Assembly: GCA_903813345.2 (NCBI GenBank)
Contig: CAIIXF020000007.1
Span: 21,563,564-21,627,563, forward strand
Reading direction: 5' to 3'
Length of the DNA: 64,000 nt
Origin: Owenia fusiformis
Taxonomy: Eukaryota > Annelida > Polychaeta > Sabellida > Oweniidae
Part shown: one piece after another, positions 54,301 to 62,007 of the stretch
Position numbering within the stretch: the first letter of the stretch is position 1
Layout: each line of letters starts with the position of its first letter
Notes under the pieces: generated by a model
Databases searched by the model: none
What the model was told of the DNA's origin: nothing
What the model saw: the letters and a program-made list of their open reading frames with translations, nothing else
Program-made: the position numbers and the translations under genes

Positions 54301-57300
54301 ACTGTAGTTGTGTCAGCAACTGTTGTTGTAGCATCAGCCGTTGTTGCCTCAGCAACTGTTGTTGTAGCATCAGCTGTAGTTGTATCAGCCACTGTAGATG
54401 TAGCATCATCTGCTGTAGTATCTGCTGTAGTTGCGTCAGCCACTGTAGTTGTGTCAGCAACTGTTGTTGTAACATCAGCCGTTGTTGCATCAGCAACTGT
54501 TGTAGCATCAGCTGTAGATGTTTCAGCCACTGTAGCTGTAGCATCAGCAGCTGTAGTATCTGCCGTAGTTGCGTCAGCCACTGTAGTTGTAGCATCACCT
54601 ACTGTTGTTGTTACATCAGCCGTTGTTGCATCAGCAACTGTTGTAGCATCAGCTGTAGTTGTGTCAGCCACTGAAGTTGTAGCATCAGCAGCTGTAGTAT
54701 CTGCCGTAGTTGCGTCAGCTACTGTAGTTGTCTCAGCTACTGTTGTTGTAGCATCAGCCGTTGTTGCATCAGCAACTGTTGTTGTAGCATCAGCTGAAGT
54801 TGTGTCAGCCACTGTACTTGTAGCATCAGCTGCTGTAGTATCTGCCGTAGTTGCGTCAGCCACTGTAGTTGTAGCATCACCTACTATAGTTGTTTCAGCC
54901 ACTGTAGTTGTAGCATCAGCTGCTGTAGTATCTGCCGTAGTTGCGTCAGCCACTGAAGTTGTGTCAGCTTCTGTTGTTGTAACATCAGCCGTTGTTGCAT
55001 CAGCAACTGTTGTTGTAGCATCAGCTGTAGTTGTATCAGCGACTGTAGATGTAGCATCATCTGCTGTAGTATCTGCCGTAGTTGCGTCAGCCACTGTACT
55101 TGTGTCAGGTACTGTTGTTGTAGCATCAGCCGTTCCTGCATCAGCAACTGTTGTTGTAGAATCAGCTGTAGTTGTGTGTGCCACTGTAGTTGTAGAATCA
55201 GCTGCTGTAGTATCTGCCGTAGTTGTGTCAGCCACTGTAGTTGTGTCAGCAACTGTTGTTGTAACATCAGCCGTTGTTGCATCAGCAACTATTGTAGCAT
55301 CAGCTGTAGTTGTGCCAGCCACTGAAGTTGTATCATCAGCTGCTGTAGTATCTGCCGTAGTTGCGTCAGCTACTGTAGTTGTGTCAGCAACTGTTGTTGT
55401 AACATCAACCGTTGTTGCATCAGCAACTGTTGTAGCATCAGCTGTAGTTGTTTCAGCCACTGTAGATGTAGCATCAGCTGCTGTAGTATCTGCCGTAGTT
55501 GTGTCAGCCACTGTAGTTGTAGCATCACCTACTGTTGTTGTTACATCAGCCGTTGTTGCATCAGCAACTGTCGTAGCATCAGCTGTAGTTGTGTCAGCCA
55601 CTGTAGTTGTAGCAGCAGCAGCTGTAGTATCTGCCTTAGTTGCGTCAGCCACTGTAGCTGTCTCAGCTACTGTTGTTGTAGCATCAGCCGTTGTTGCATC
55701 AGCAACTGTTGTTGTAGCATCAGCTGTAGTTGTGTCAGCCACTGTAGATGTAGCATCAGCTGCTGTAGTATCTGCCGTAGTTGCGTCAGCCACTGTAGTT
55801 GTGTCAGCTACTGTTGTTGTAACATCAGCCGTTGTTGCATCAGCAACTGTTGTTGTAGCATCAGCTGTAGTTGTGTGTGCCACTGTAGTTGTAGAATCAG
55901 CTGCGGTAGTGTCTGCCGTAGTTGCATCAGCCACTGAGGTTGTGTCAGGTACTGTTGTGTCGGGTACTGTTGTTGTAGCATCAGCCGTTGTTGCATCAGC
56001 AACTGTTGTTGTAGAATCAGCTGTAGTTGTGTGTGCCACTGTAGTTGTAGAATCAGCTGCTGTAGTATCTGCCGTAGTTGTGTCAGCCACTGTAGTTGTG
56101 TCAGCAACTGTTGTTGTAACATCAGCCGTTGTTGCATGAGCAACCTTTGTAGCATCTGCCGTAGTTGTGTCAGCCACTGTAGTTGTGTCAGCAACTGTTG
56201 TTGTAACATCAGCCGTTGTTGCATCAGTAACTGTTGTAGCATCAGCTGTAGTTGTTTCAGCCACTGTAGTTGTAGCATCAGCTACTGTTGTAGCATCAGC
56301 TGTAGTTGTGTCAGCCACTGAAGTTGTAGCATCAGCTGCTGTTGTATCTGCCGTAGTTGCGTCAACCACTGTAGTTGTGTCAGCAACTGTTGTTGTAACA
56401 TCAGCTGTTGTTGCATCAGCAACTGTTGTTGTAGCATCAGCTGTACTTGTGTCAGCTACTGTTGTTGTTACATCAGCAACTGTTGTTGCATCAGCAACTG
56501 TTGTAGCATCAGCTGTAGTTGTGTCAGCCACTGTAGTTGTAGCATCAGCTGCTGTAGTATCTGCCGTAGTTGCGTCAGCCACTGTAGTTGTCTCAGCTAC
56601 TGTTGTTGTAGCATCAGCCGTTGTTGCATCAGCAACTGGTGTTGTAGCATCAGCTGTAGTTGTGTCAGCCACTGTAGTTGTAGCATCTGCTGCTGTAGTA
56701 TCTGCCGTAGTTGCGTAAGCCACTGTAGTTGTCTCAGCTACTGTTGTTGTAGCATCAGCCGTTGTTGTAGCGTCGGTGTTACCAACATTTCTACGAAATC
56801 GTCTTTTGAATCCTTCAATTGAGGCATTTCTTTCTGAAAGTAGTGAAGACAATGATTGTAGCAGTGAAGACACATTATTACTAAGGTACAGAAAATACAC
56901 CAGACTAACTTACAAATTGTAGCTCAAGTGGGCCAAATTTTATAAGCTTTACAATATAGGTTCTATTCCTTTGCAGGCAAACTTGAATTCTACGGGCAAA
57001 GTTGTTGATTACCCTATCACATTCCTTTTGAGATATGCCCTGATCATGTGTATGACCATGTGAATGAAAGAAATCCCCACACCAAAGAGAGAAATTACAA
57101 GGAAGATCAGAGCCATGTCTCAGATATTGATTACACGAAACAAAGGATGTTGGAAATGATATGTAATGTGCTAAATGATTATTTATCAAAAAGACCAATA
57201 ATGATCACTTTGAAGCATCAGAAACAAGTTACTATCAATATCTTATGAATTTCATTTTTGAAAGGTTGAAAAATAACGAAGGCACTAAAACTAGAATTTG

Positions 57301-58880
57301 AAAATTTCGGGAGTGAGGGATTTTCTTAAAAATTCGAAAAAGAAAAAAGCTAATAAAATCCCAAAAATGTGTAGCTCCCTATACAGACCAAATATTAATT
57401 AGAACTATTCTTCACAAAATGTTTATAAACCCCGACGTTCTTATCATACTATTGTATAGACTATTTTGTGAACGGATTCCAATTGCAAGATGAATGGTTC
57501 CAGCTAAAAGCTAACTTGGCTCCTTCGTGTCATGAAAAATACATTGCCTGCATTTGTTTAAACCGATTTTAGCAACGGCATATGCGAACGAGAACAATGG
57601 CTACGACACCGGCAAAACAAGGCATTAACATGTCAAAATGTCACTACCTAGTTGCTCACAATATCATTAGTTCACATGTTAAGTCTGAGAACTCTGTTTA
57701 TGATTTTGAAAAAAATAGTCAATTCGAAGCAAGTTTTTTTACCCTGAAAAGGTCATTAAAGGTAAAATCTCAAATCTGAAGTCAGATTTAACTTCTGAGA
57801 ACTTGCAGACGATTTTGAAAAAAGAATTGGTCAGTTTGAAGCAAGTTGAAAGAAAGACCTGACTGACCTTGAGAAGGTCATTGAAGGTCAAATCTTTTCT
57901 GACCTTGGTAATGCCATTAAAGCTCAAATCTATGGTCAGATTTTAACTTTTGAGAACTTGTAGATGATTTTGAATAAAAGTGGTCAATTTGAAGCAAGTT
58001 TAAAAAAGACCCTTTGTCCTTTATTTGACATTGAGAAGGTAATTGAAGGTCAAATCAATGGTCAGATTTGAACTTTTGAGAACTTGTAGATGATTTTGTA
58101 AAAAATGTTCAATTTGAAGCAAGTTGAAAAAAGACCTGTTTGACCTTTTTTTAACCTTTTTTGACCTTGAAAAGATCGAAGGTCAAATCTTAAATGTAAA
58201 GTCAGATTTAAACTACTAAAAACCTGTAGATGATTTGGAAAAAAATTGAAGTCAGTCTCAAAAGTATTTCTTAAGTTATTAGAAGTTTTAAGAATTTGTT
58301 ACAGACGCCAACCGCGCCCGCCGCCCGCCACCCACCGATCGCCAACCACCAACCGCCGCCATAAAAAACGGAGACCCTAACAATATGTCACCGCTTCTTG
58401 GTGATGACATACCAAAACCTTACCATGCGAGTTTCTGAAGCCATGTGTCGCTGATTGATGAAACTCATTTTCCATATTCCGCCTGGATTTAAATTTCCAA
58501 AATTTACCAGTAGTTTCCTGGACATTTTGACTCTGTAAAAATGTTCTTACTAATGACGATGCCCGGGGTTGCTTTCGGACCTGATAGGATTTCCTTTTCT
58601 GGTGTTTCCATTCTTTCCATTGTTTATATTTCTTAGTTATAGATTGTTGGAATTCATAATTGAATGATTTGTATGAAAGGCCTATGTCTTTTCTATCCGC
58701 TTGATCAATCCACTTTTTGATATCCACTAAATTTAGAATCTTTTTTTGGTTTTCTGTTTTTGGCAATTCTGGTTGTTTAACTTGGTTTGAAACAACAATT
58801 AACCAAGATATTACAATGTATAACTGGAAATAAAATACAAAGTTTTCACGTGTGTATCCTTTTTTCTTTGCGCAATCCAT
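23414..58880 (-). CDS. Giant transmembrane mucin (NIDO-AMOP-VWD-EGF-SEA), whole gene
   Basis: A gene of about 30 exons over 35 kb, coding roughly 6,600 residues. Order: signal peptide and unrecognised N-terminus (58424-58880, 56914-57170), Thr-rich repeat exon (about 42539-56833), NIDO, AMOP, VWD, Ig-like pair, EGF domains, Ser/Thr linker, SEA, EGF, transmembrane helix and cytoplasmic tail, ending with TAA at 23414-23416. From 41397 down to the stop every one of the 27 exons has GT/AG borders and consistent phase. The NIDO-AMOP-VWD core with EGF and a transmembrane helix is the architecture of vertebrate MUC4 and of the mucin-like proteins of corals and other invertebrates; MUC4 itself lacks a SEA domain. 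Likely role: a long glycosylated rod at an epithelial surface. The two joints beside the repeat exon are not settled. Confidence 0.85.
24401..24810. repeat. Five tandem copies of an 82-base unit
   Basis: The unit starts TTTAAGCGGGGAAATTT at 24401, 24483, 24565, 24647 and 24729. Copies differ by one or two bases. The array occupies 410 of the 438 bases of the intron between the transmembrane exon (24818) and the first tail exon (24379), so the intron consists almost wholly of the repeat. Confidence 0.95.
24818..25274 (-). CDS. Mucin juxtamembrane EGF and transmembrane helix (two exons)
   Basis: Exons 25181-25274 and 24818-24958. An EGF-like domain (VCSIYESESACQNRGVCVEE, then SPTCSCNFMYAGRYC) is split by the intron. 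It is followed by a single membrane span, LLAVVLGTIGGIFFLVIIIL and IVIL, and the stop-transfer CKKRLR. This fixes a type I orientation: the repeat region outside, the tail inside. Confidence 0.9.
25380..25800. other. GC-richer insert in a mucin intron
   Basis: In the intron between the last SEA exon and the membrane-side EGF exon, about 420 bases have clearly higher GC than their surroundings, with words such as CCGTACG and GGCCGGCGCCG. The borders are only weakly inverted (ACCTCGGTCGCAATTG against ACCTCAATCACATTAG). It is probably an old transposon. Confidence 0.3.
25889..26622 (-). CDS. Mucin SEA domain (three exons)
   Basis: Exons 26513-26622, 26312-26376 and 25889-26073. They read NTVTVNILFEMTFKTGVYDN, then LNKTLTNM, FFNIYNRVRGITLASVLIIE, then DGSLGVKHDVTYDS. 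The order (beta strand, N-x-T-L-T, GSLGV at the turn, acidic-hydrophobic strand) matches SEA domains next to the membrane in mucins. GSLGV lies where many SEA domains self-cleave at G-SVVV, so autoproteolysis is possible but not certain. Confidence 0.75.
26807..27092 (-). CDS. Mucin Ser/Thr-rich linker exon
   Basis: A single exon starts INGTCLEVTTITTNNEPTT and continues with Thr/Ser-rich text including TSESTPTSSPNATSVTTLTF and PTGVTTTPVGNSSG. Unlike the giant exon it contains Pro, Ser and several N-x-S/T sites. It separates the EGF array from the SEA domain and is a second, conventional mucin-like stalk. Start phase 0, end phase 1. Confidence 0.85.
27239..28264. mobile_element. mariner-type MITE in mucin intron
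   Basis: The two ends, CGAGGGTTGATCATAAAG and its reverse complement, extend as an inverted repeat of about 200 bases, flanked by TA on both sides (27237-27238, 28265-28266). TA duplication and a CGAGGG start suit the mariner group. No transposase frame is left. Confidence 0.8.
28397..33122 (-). CDS. Mucin EGF-domain array (seven exons)
   Basis: Exons 32961-33122, 30870-30992, 30530-30655, 29598-29726, 29336-29458, 28827-29084 and 28397-28614. Calcium-binding EGF signatures are DIDECVNATLNNC, DIDECSEGTSGCEQSC, NINECDLGSHGC, DIDECADSTICGDNAEC, DINECVTLQPC and NINECGNGTCGKNAVC. Exon 28827-29084 also carries a laminin-like Cys-rich start (CANLCECGSRARKC). Single-domain exons are symmetric in phase 1, the classic arrangement for EGF shuffling. 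The last exon ends in phase 0. LINE tails and an inverted-repeat element sit in the introns. Confidence 0.9.
29806..30336 (-). pseudogene. 5'-truncated LINE insertion 1, ORF2 tail
   Basis: It is flanked by the 13-base direct repeat TTTGTTACTAGTT (29793-29805 and 30337-30349). On the minus strand it ends in an A-tract of about 20 bases preceded by AATAAA. The frame reads QWKILHGIYPQNIYLKKCN, then CNFCNAHVKDVIDHFFINCD, a zf-RVT tail, and stops with IMIRKM. The clean target duplication shows a retrotransposition event that was truncated at its 5' end. It sits in an EGF intron. Confidence 0.85.
31088..32860. mobile_element. Inverted-repeat element with nested insertions
   Basis: The left arm (31088-31371) and right arm (about 32355-32860) are reverse complements: TATCATGTGCGCAAGGTGCG and TTGGGTACTCAATTAT on the left are mirrored near 32820 and 32745. 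The left arm is cut by a LINE (31372-32168), and the right arm by about 210 bases beginning CAGATCGTTCAATAAG (32482), an end of the element family at 3822. It fills the intron between two EGF exons. Confidence 0.7.
31372..32168 (-). pseudogene. 5'-truncated LINE insertion 2, ORF2 tail
   Basis: The target duplication TGTTGATCGAGAT lies at 31359-31371 and 32169-32181, with an A-tract at the minus-strand 3' end. The minus frame includes CATWLRAFKCKVDAKLLIIHW, then LHNIYPCNEILNRF and CENCNVIDNVRHNFYECTK, a zf-RVT tail related to the one at 29806. The reverse transcriptase core is missing, and the open frame runs past the duplication only by chance. Confidence 0.85.
33265..33861 (-). CDS. Mucin Ig/cadherin-like module (two exons)
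   Basis: Exons 33657-33861 and 33265-33443, joined in phase 2. The first holds FAPRLSVAAVQNFTVGFE, TAFDNDSDTVFILL, LPTGAQFDNKSGVFNFTPS, the pattern of putative Ig domains with a cadherin-like fold. The second continues EDDLGARSPETRLVIWVCSN, then CDCNTGWEG, an EGF-like end. This pair follows VWD in invertebrate mucin-like proteins. Confidence 0.8.
34060..35490 (-). CDS. Mucin von Willebrand factor D domain (four exons)
   Basis: Exons 35257-35490, 34913-35056, 34553-34756 and 34060-34305. The first has AWFWGDPHVRTLDGKTYTF and NGLGEYWLIKTTDDYFTLQG. The third carries GLMGTLNGNTLDDF and IYHDFGE, the fourth WRITYSESIFWYP, CKDEIACVFDYLATGD. This WGDPH...TLDG...YTFNG opening and the GLLGxxNGxxxDDF core define the VWD domain. 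It has few cysteines, as in MUC4, and so may not multimerise as gel mucins do. All phases are 1-1. Confidence 0.93.
35642..37350 (-). CDS. Mucin AMOP domain (two exons)
   Basis: Exons 37097-37350 and 35642-35879. The first reads LNGKWIFRLDLNGDNLQNFE, then CVTWAVKERQS, SWEVLPCPC and DRRF. The second starts SCCYNNDWWTNWW and continues LLTD, ERYHYRFYS, YYCCEASDNC and VDTCQAYVPPRW. The C-x-x-W ... LPCPC ... CCY pattern identifies the AMOP domain, an extracellular Cys-rich module that lies between NIDO and VWD in MUC4-type proteins and is linked to adhesion. Confidence 0.88.
35895..36655. mobile_element. Possible weak inverted-repeat element
   Basis: TTGACCCCATTTTCACCAAAAATGC near 35950 is mirrored by GCATTTTTGGTGAAAATTAGGTCAA near 36580. 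The outer borders are unclear. It lies in the intron that splits the AMOP domain. Confidence 0.35.
37701..41397 (-). CDS. Mucin NIDO domain (three exons)
   Basis: Exons 41261-41397, 40511-40897 and 37701-37896. The first has FQMYPSGEEEGDVRLQNALD and GVYFGHRKYRHIY, the second VSSNGLISFGRP, then WARKFPLGRRNLAILASFWG and GVYYQSYTRE, the third HQIVLVTDGIRTYTLFNYG, then YDAGD. These are the typical blocks of the extracellular NIDO domain found in nidogen, alpha-tectorin and MUC4. The phases are 1-0, 0-0 and 0-1 and fit neighbours on both sides. The introns here carry a TIR element (41613-42470), a mariner-type MITE and the second piggyBac-like copy. Confidence 0.9.
38017..39048. mobile_element. 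mariner-type TIR element in NIDO intron
   Basis: The ends CGAGGGATGTCCCAGAAG and, reversed, CGAGGGTTGTCCCAGAAG lie between TA dinucleotides (38015-38016, 39049-39050). The length is about 1,032 bases. An open frame of 89 codons at 38190 resembles no transposase that I can name. The CGAGGG start is shared with the element at 27239. Confidence 0.75.
39184..40175. mobile_element. piggyBac-like non-autonomous element, copy 2
   Basis: About 992 bases between TTAA (39180-39183) and TTAA (40176-40179), about 95% identical to 15099-16093 and in the same orientation. The ends are AGTGTGCGCC and, reversed, AGTGCCCGAT. It sits in the intron between NIDO exons two and three. Confidence 0.78.
41613..42470. 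mobile_element. TIR element abutting the giant exon
   Basis: CACTCCCCTACATAAGTTT at the left and CACTCCCCTTCATAAGTTT reversed at the right extend as an inverted repeat of about 130 bases, with TA on both sides (41611-41612 and 42471-42472). It is non-autonomous. Its right edge is one base from the stop codon (42474-42476) that ends the open repeat frame. Confidence 0.8.
42539..56833 (-). CDS. Mucin giant exon: Thr/Ala/Val/Asp tandem repeats
   Basis: One uninterrupted minus-strand frame of about 14.3 kb (open from 56900 to a stop at 42474) codes some 4,760 residues. It starts after a good acceptor (CTACTTTCAG) with ERNASIEGFKRRFRRNVG, which holds an RFRR furin-type site. It then repeats short units of the kind xTTAD and xTTTVAD. 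Thr is near half of the residues; Pro, Ser and Cys are nearly absent, which is unusual for a mucin. Runs of Thr are expected O-glycosylation sites, and Asp gives a strong negative charge. At the 3' end the repeats decay (TTTDATTTVID). The donor is uncertain: GAC-G|GTACTA at 42539 has the phase-1 end needed by the next exon; otherwise the frame runs on to HTCSDDFTPIDLVVE and stops. The plus strand is open as a shadow only. Confidence 0.85.
44515..48987. repeat. Two 2.1-kb near-identical blocks, offset 2,367 bases
   Basis: Inside the giant exon the sequence 44515 to about 46620 reappears at 46882 to about 48987 with only scattered single-base changes (for example GCACCAGCA at about 45174 against GCATCAGCA). 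The offset is 2,367 bases, a multiple of three, so the frame is kept. A smaller duplication with offset 978 pairs about 49960-50325 with 50938-51303. These are recent unequal-crossover products, or possible assembly artefacts. Confidence 0.8.
56914..57170 (-). CDS. Mucin exon 2: Cys/His-rich N-terminal domain
   Basis: The acceptor CATTTAG at 57171 has the right phase for exon 1. The exon reads HYISFPTSF, then VSCNQYLRHGSDLPCNFSLW and CGDFFHSHGHTHDQ, then ECDRVINNFARRIQVCLQRN. Five cysteines and a SHGHTH cluster mark a folded extracellular domain that could bind metal, but I do not recognise its family. It ends CAATTT before GTAAGT, a strong donor in phase 0. The acceptors visible at the start of the repeat exon need phase 1 or 2, so either a weaker phase-1 donor inside the exon is used (for example T|GTAATT) or the sequence has an error. 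Confidence 0.55.
57685..58240. repeat. Degenerate tandem repeats in mucin intron 1
   Basis: The phrase GAGAACTTGTAGATGATTTTG recurs at about 57685, 57794, 57948, 58074 and 58212, each followed by text like CAATTTGAAGCAAG and AAGGTCATTGAAGGTCAAATC. Spacing varies from about 110 to 155 bases, so this is an old, diverged array. Confidence 0.7.
58424..58880 (-). CDS. Mucin exon 1: signal peptide and basic N-terminal region
   Basis: The start ATG at 58880 is followed by DCAKKKGYTREN and a hydrophobic stretch FVFYFQLYIVISWLIVV, a good signal peptide with probable cleavage after VSN. In-frame upstream codons exist, but no better ATG. The rest is rich in Lys, Gln and Ser with no domain I recognise. 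The exon ends CAT-G before GTAAGG; the following exon supplies the missing two bases of the codon, so the splice is phase 1. An acidic-basic mix (KKWIDQADRKD, KKYKQWKEWKHQKRK) suggests helical or disordered structure. Assignment to the mucin rests on strand, position, signal peptide and phase; a separate small gene is possible. Confidence 0.6.
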
Positions 58881-59140
58881 TTTATCTAACACTATTTCCA
58901 AAATGTACCATAATTTCCTTTTGACTCGTTATAAGTTAATGCTTCACCGGGGATTATTTATTGAATAAATAAGTAAATGAATTCATCGCGTAAAAAGCAC
59001 GTACATTGAATGAGTGTTTGTATTGTTAAGGTTAAGGCTCCTGAAATACAATACGTGTGGGGCCCAATACTCGCAATATGGGTCGCGTTTCCTGAAATTC
59101 TTAAACACCAAATGCCATTTAGTTTTCCATATATAGCCAC

Positions 59141-59148
59141 TATTTATA
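59141..59148 (-). promoter_or_regulatory. Candidate TATA box of the mucin gene
   Basis: The minus strand reads TATAAATA about 260 bases upstream of the ATG at 58880. An inverted CCAAT box lies at 59158-59162. Together they make a plausible core promoter with transcription start near 59115 and a 5' UTR of about 235 bases. An upstream non-coding exon cannot be excluded. Confidence 0.35.
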
Positions 59149-59162
59149 ATTATTGAGCCAAT

Positions 59163-60327
59163 GAGAAAACATCACTCCCCTTTTTTCCCCTTAACGGTTG
59201 CACCACTGAGTAATATTTCTAATATTCTTTTAAAAAATAAAATAGAATCGAAAAATAATGAAAATAATGAAGTTTCGTTTTTAAAAAATATTTCATAAAA
59301 CGTTTTCGCCGACGACTTATAACTGCCCAACATAAGCCAAGCAAATTATAACATGAAATAAGGGCACTAAAATACAATATGGAAAATATATGAAAGATCA
59401 ATTTTAAAAACACAGGTTCTAAATCTTGAGGTTACACCCAAAAATGTGTATGTATTGTGCGTGATACGATCGTAAAGTATTTTTCTATTTGTTTAGCAAA
59501 ACGATTGTATAGCATTATTAAATTTTGAAAAGACACAAGGCAAGATGACATGAAATTGAAGAGAATGCATACAAACAACGTTCTTTCAAACTTTAGAATG
59601 CTTCAATCACGAAGTGTTTTACTTCATCGTAATTTGATAAAAGAATTTCTCGTTTGACATTAGAGAGATTTTGCTCATACATAAAAGCAGAACTTATGTA
59701 TGCGTATACGTTATAAGTATTGACTCCGTGAATTGACCATTTCCCATATACGTAAATGGAAAAATAGATGGCATCGAGGGTGTTGATAGGGCTAGAATAC
59801 ATTGAAATGTATTGCAAGAGTTACTTGATTTCTTGATCTAACATAAACCATTTGGATCAACTTAAAACATGATTAAAACATGATTTGAATGTAATTATAC
59901 GAACCTGTAAGTAAATGAACTTTTAAAGGTTTTTAAACATTATTTCAATGGGGATTTAGCCCGACCTTTTTCAGAAAACTTGAAAATCTTTAGAATTTGA
60001 ATCAAGATAAACAACTGTGCATATCAAAGCTGTTTTAATTGAAATTACACAATTGTATTTAAGTAAAACATTAATTTTCAAACATCGAAAACTTTTGATA
60101 TGCTATCGACAGCTAACGGAAACTTCTGGTCGCAAAAATTTCTGAAGGAAAGTGTACATTTTTTATACATTCTTTCAGAGAACTTGGCGTTTACATCTAG
60201 CTATTATGTTTTGTTATTTTATTTACCACTTTAAAGATGAGTACATACAGTATACATAAATATGATACAAAAAAAATTAAAAGTTTGCGAAAAATACTAC
60301 AAGTTACAGGTATGTTAGATGACATGC
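59163..60327. other. Upstream flank of the mucin gene, nothing recognised
   Basis: AT-rich sequence without repeat borders or recognised exons. The minus-strand frame at 59593-59817 (74 codons) has no recognised motif and no splice connection I could support. Confidence 0.4.
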
Positions 60328-60621
60328 TCATATGTCAGAGCATGCTATTTTACAAGGATTTAAGAAGGTAATCCCTTCTTTTGTGCATGTCATAATGATA
60401 GTGTCCTGCAATTGAAGCATTATTTCAGGATCATATTCAGTCCCTCCACCGAAAATGAAACATATGAATTCACAAATGTTGTTGACTCCTAGTTTATATA
60501 ATTGGCTAAATAAATTGTATCTTATATCTATATACGCTGGGCACAATAGTAAGACATGTTGAACGTCTTCAGTAGCATGATAAACATAGTCGTTCAGACA
60601 TTGGTTGTCCGTAATAATCAC
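60328..60621 (-). pseudogene. LINE ORF2 tail remnant
   Basis: The minus frame contains CLNDYVYHATEDVQHVLLLC, then PAYIDIRYNLFSQLYKLG, the His...Cys-P-x-Y half of a zf-RVT-like ORF2 tail, and stops soon after. No target duplication or poly(A) was seen. It differs from the other three LINE tails, so it is probably another family. Confidence 0.55.
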
Positions 60622-60655
60622 CTATCCTGTATGTTCCTGATATCACTTTCATTCA

Positions 60656-61002
60656 CGCCCGGTGATCATACAAAAATGATGGAGGGGGATTAGGCGATTT
60701 CTGAAAGAAAACTCAACAAATGGAAGATTTATTTTTTCAAGAGAAAATACAACTGAATTGCCAAATGAATAAGCGCAGTGCATGACAAAATATGTTAGGT
60801 CATCTAGTATTTTTAGGAATTGATACCCTTCTAAGATAAGAGATCTATTAAAAAAGGCGCATCATCACCAAAGTGCAAAAGTCAATGTTTTTGCTATAAA
60901 TTTTCTCTTGACAAGATAAATCTTCCAAATTTGTTGAGTTTTCTTGCAGAAATCGCCTGATTCCCCCCCCCCCCTCAATCATTTTTGTACGATCACCGGG
61001 CG
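60656..61002. mobile_element. Small MITE (CGCCCGGTGATC ends)
   Basis: CGCCCGGTGATCATACAAAA at the left pairs with the reverse complement of the right end. The inverted repeat runs for about 100 bases on each side, including GGCGATTTCTG and AAAACTCAACAAAT. Total length is about 347 bases, with a C-tract of 12 in the right arm and no coding frame. Confidence 0.8.
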
Positions 61003-62007
61003 TGTCATTATAACGTTACATTGTGGTAAGCGTCTTGGAAAGCGCCTGGCAACTTCCCAACAATGGTTTTAAAACAGTGAAACATCTCAATATTGGCCTC
61101 AGTGTTGGATATAAAGAGCTAAGAACGAAAACACACTTGAGAGTATTGTTAACAGGGCCTTAACATCTAAGATCTTTTGGAAAAAATGAACTTCCTTGTT
61201 CAAAACCCTTGTTCAAAACCTGTCTTAGCGAACACCTTTCTCTTGTGCACACCTGACTCGAATGAACACCTTTTCTCACCACATACTCAACTGACTTAAA
61301 TGATCATCTCTGTAATGTACATCTACCTACAGTGAACACATTTTTGTGACTTTATAGGTGTCCAATGTACACATATTTCACTTACCCACTGCAAAGAAAA
61401 TGGTGCATGATCTCATATTTTTCAATTCATCAACATTTTTTATTACGTTTTTTAATTTATCAAATTATAGATGAAATTCAAATAATGTAAATATACCTGG
61501 TATGTTCACCTAGTCCCTGGAGTATACATAGAGGGAGTGCCGGAATTCATCTCAGTACGTTATAATTTTCATGTGATTTTTTCAGAAAATATTTGATTTT
61601 GGATTATAATCATGGCATACTTCAGATTTCTCGTGATATCATTTTATCGCCTCGGGAATATAATACAGTGCGTATAAAACAGCATCCTTTTCATTCAATG
61701 AACCACAAAGCCACATTTTTCATCTTTGCAATGGTATGTCATTCATTCTCAGGGATTTATGTTTGGCCAAATAATCATTGATCTCACAAAGTGGTGCAAA
61801 ATCAGTTCAGAACCAAGTTTAAAACATTGCAAAAATCAGTGCAAGGGGCATAATGGCTATTGGAAAAAGGTGTGACAGGTGTGGCATAGACAGTGAAGTG
61901 TTCATACTAATACTTTTACAAGAATACATCCTATACCCCTCCGAAATGCAAACACTTCTTAGCAAACAAAGATGCGCAGATCTCTCATTGTCATTCATCG
62001 CTCATGA
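61003..62007. other. Intergenic, nothing recognised
   Basis: AT-rich sequence with no TIR pair or coding motif that I can support. Confidence 0.45.

Noticed and set aside
42519-56718. Very long plus-strand frames rich in Val, Ala and Ser, or Cys and Ser
   Set aside because: They are reverse reads of the Thr/Ala/Val/Asp repeats. The minus strand is open through the whole exon and lies among phase-matched NIDO, AMOP and VWD exons, so the sense strand is minus.
42474-56900. Antifreeze-glycoprotein-like reading of the TTAAD repeats
   Set aside because: Antifreeze glycoproteins are Thr-Ala-Ala/Pro repeats with cleavable spacers. Here Asp and Val occur in every unit and the exon belongs to a membrane mucin gene.
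59593-59817. Minus-strand frame as a further upstream exon of the mucin
   Set aside because: There is no signal peptide, no good donor in phase and no recognised motif; exon 1 at 58880 already has a signal peptide.
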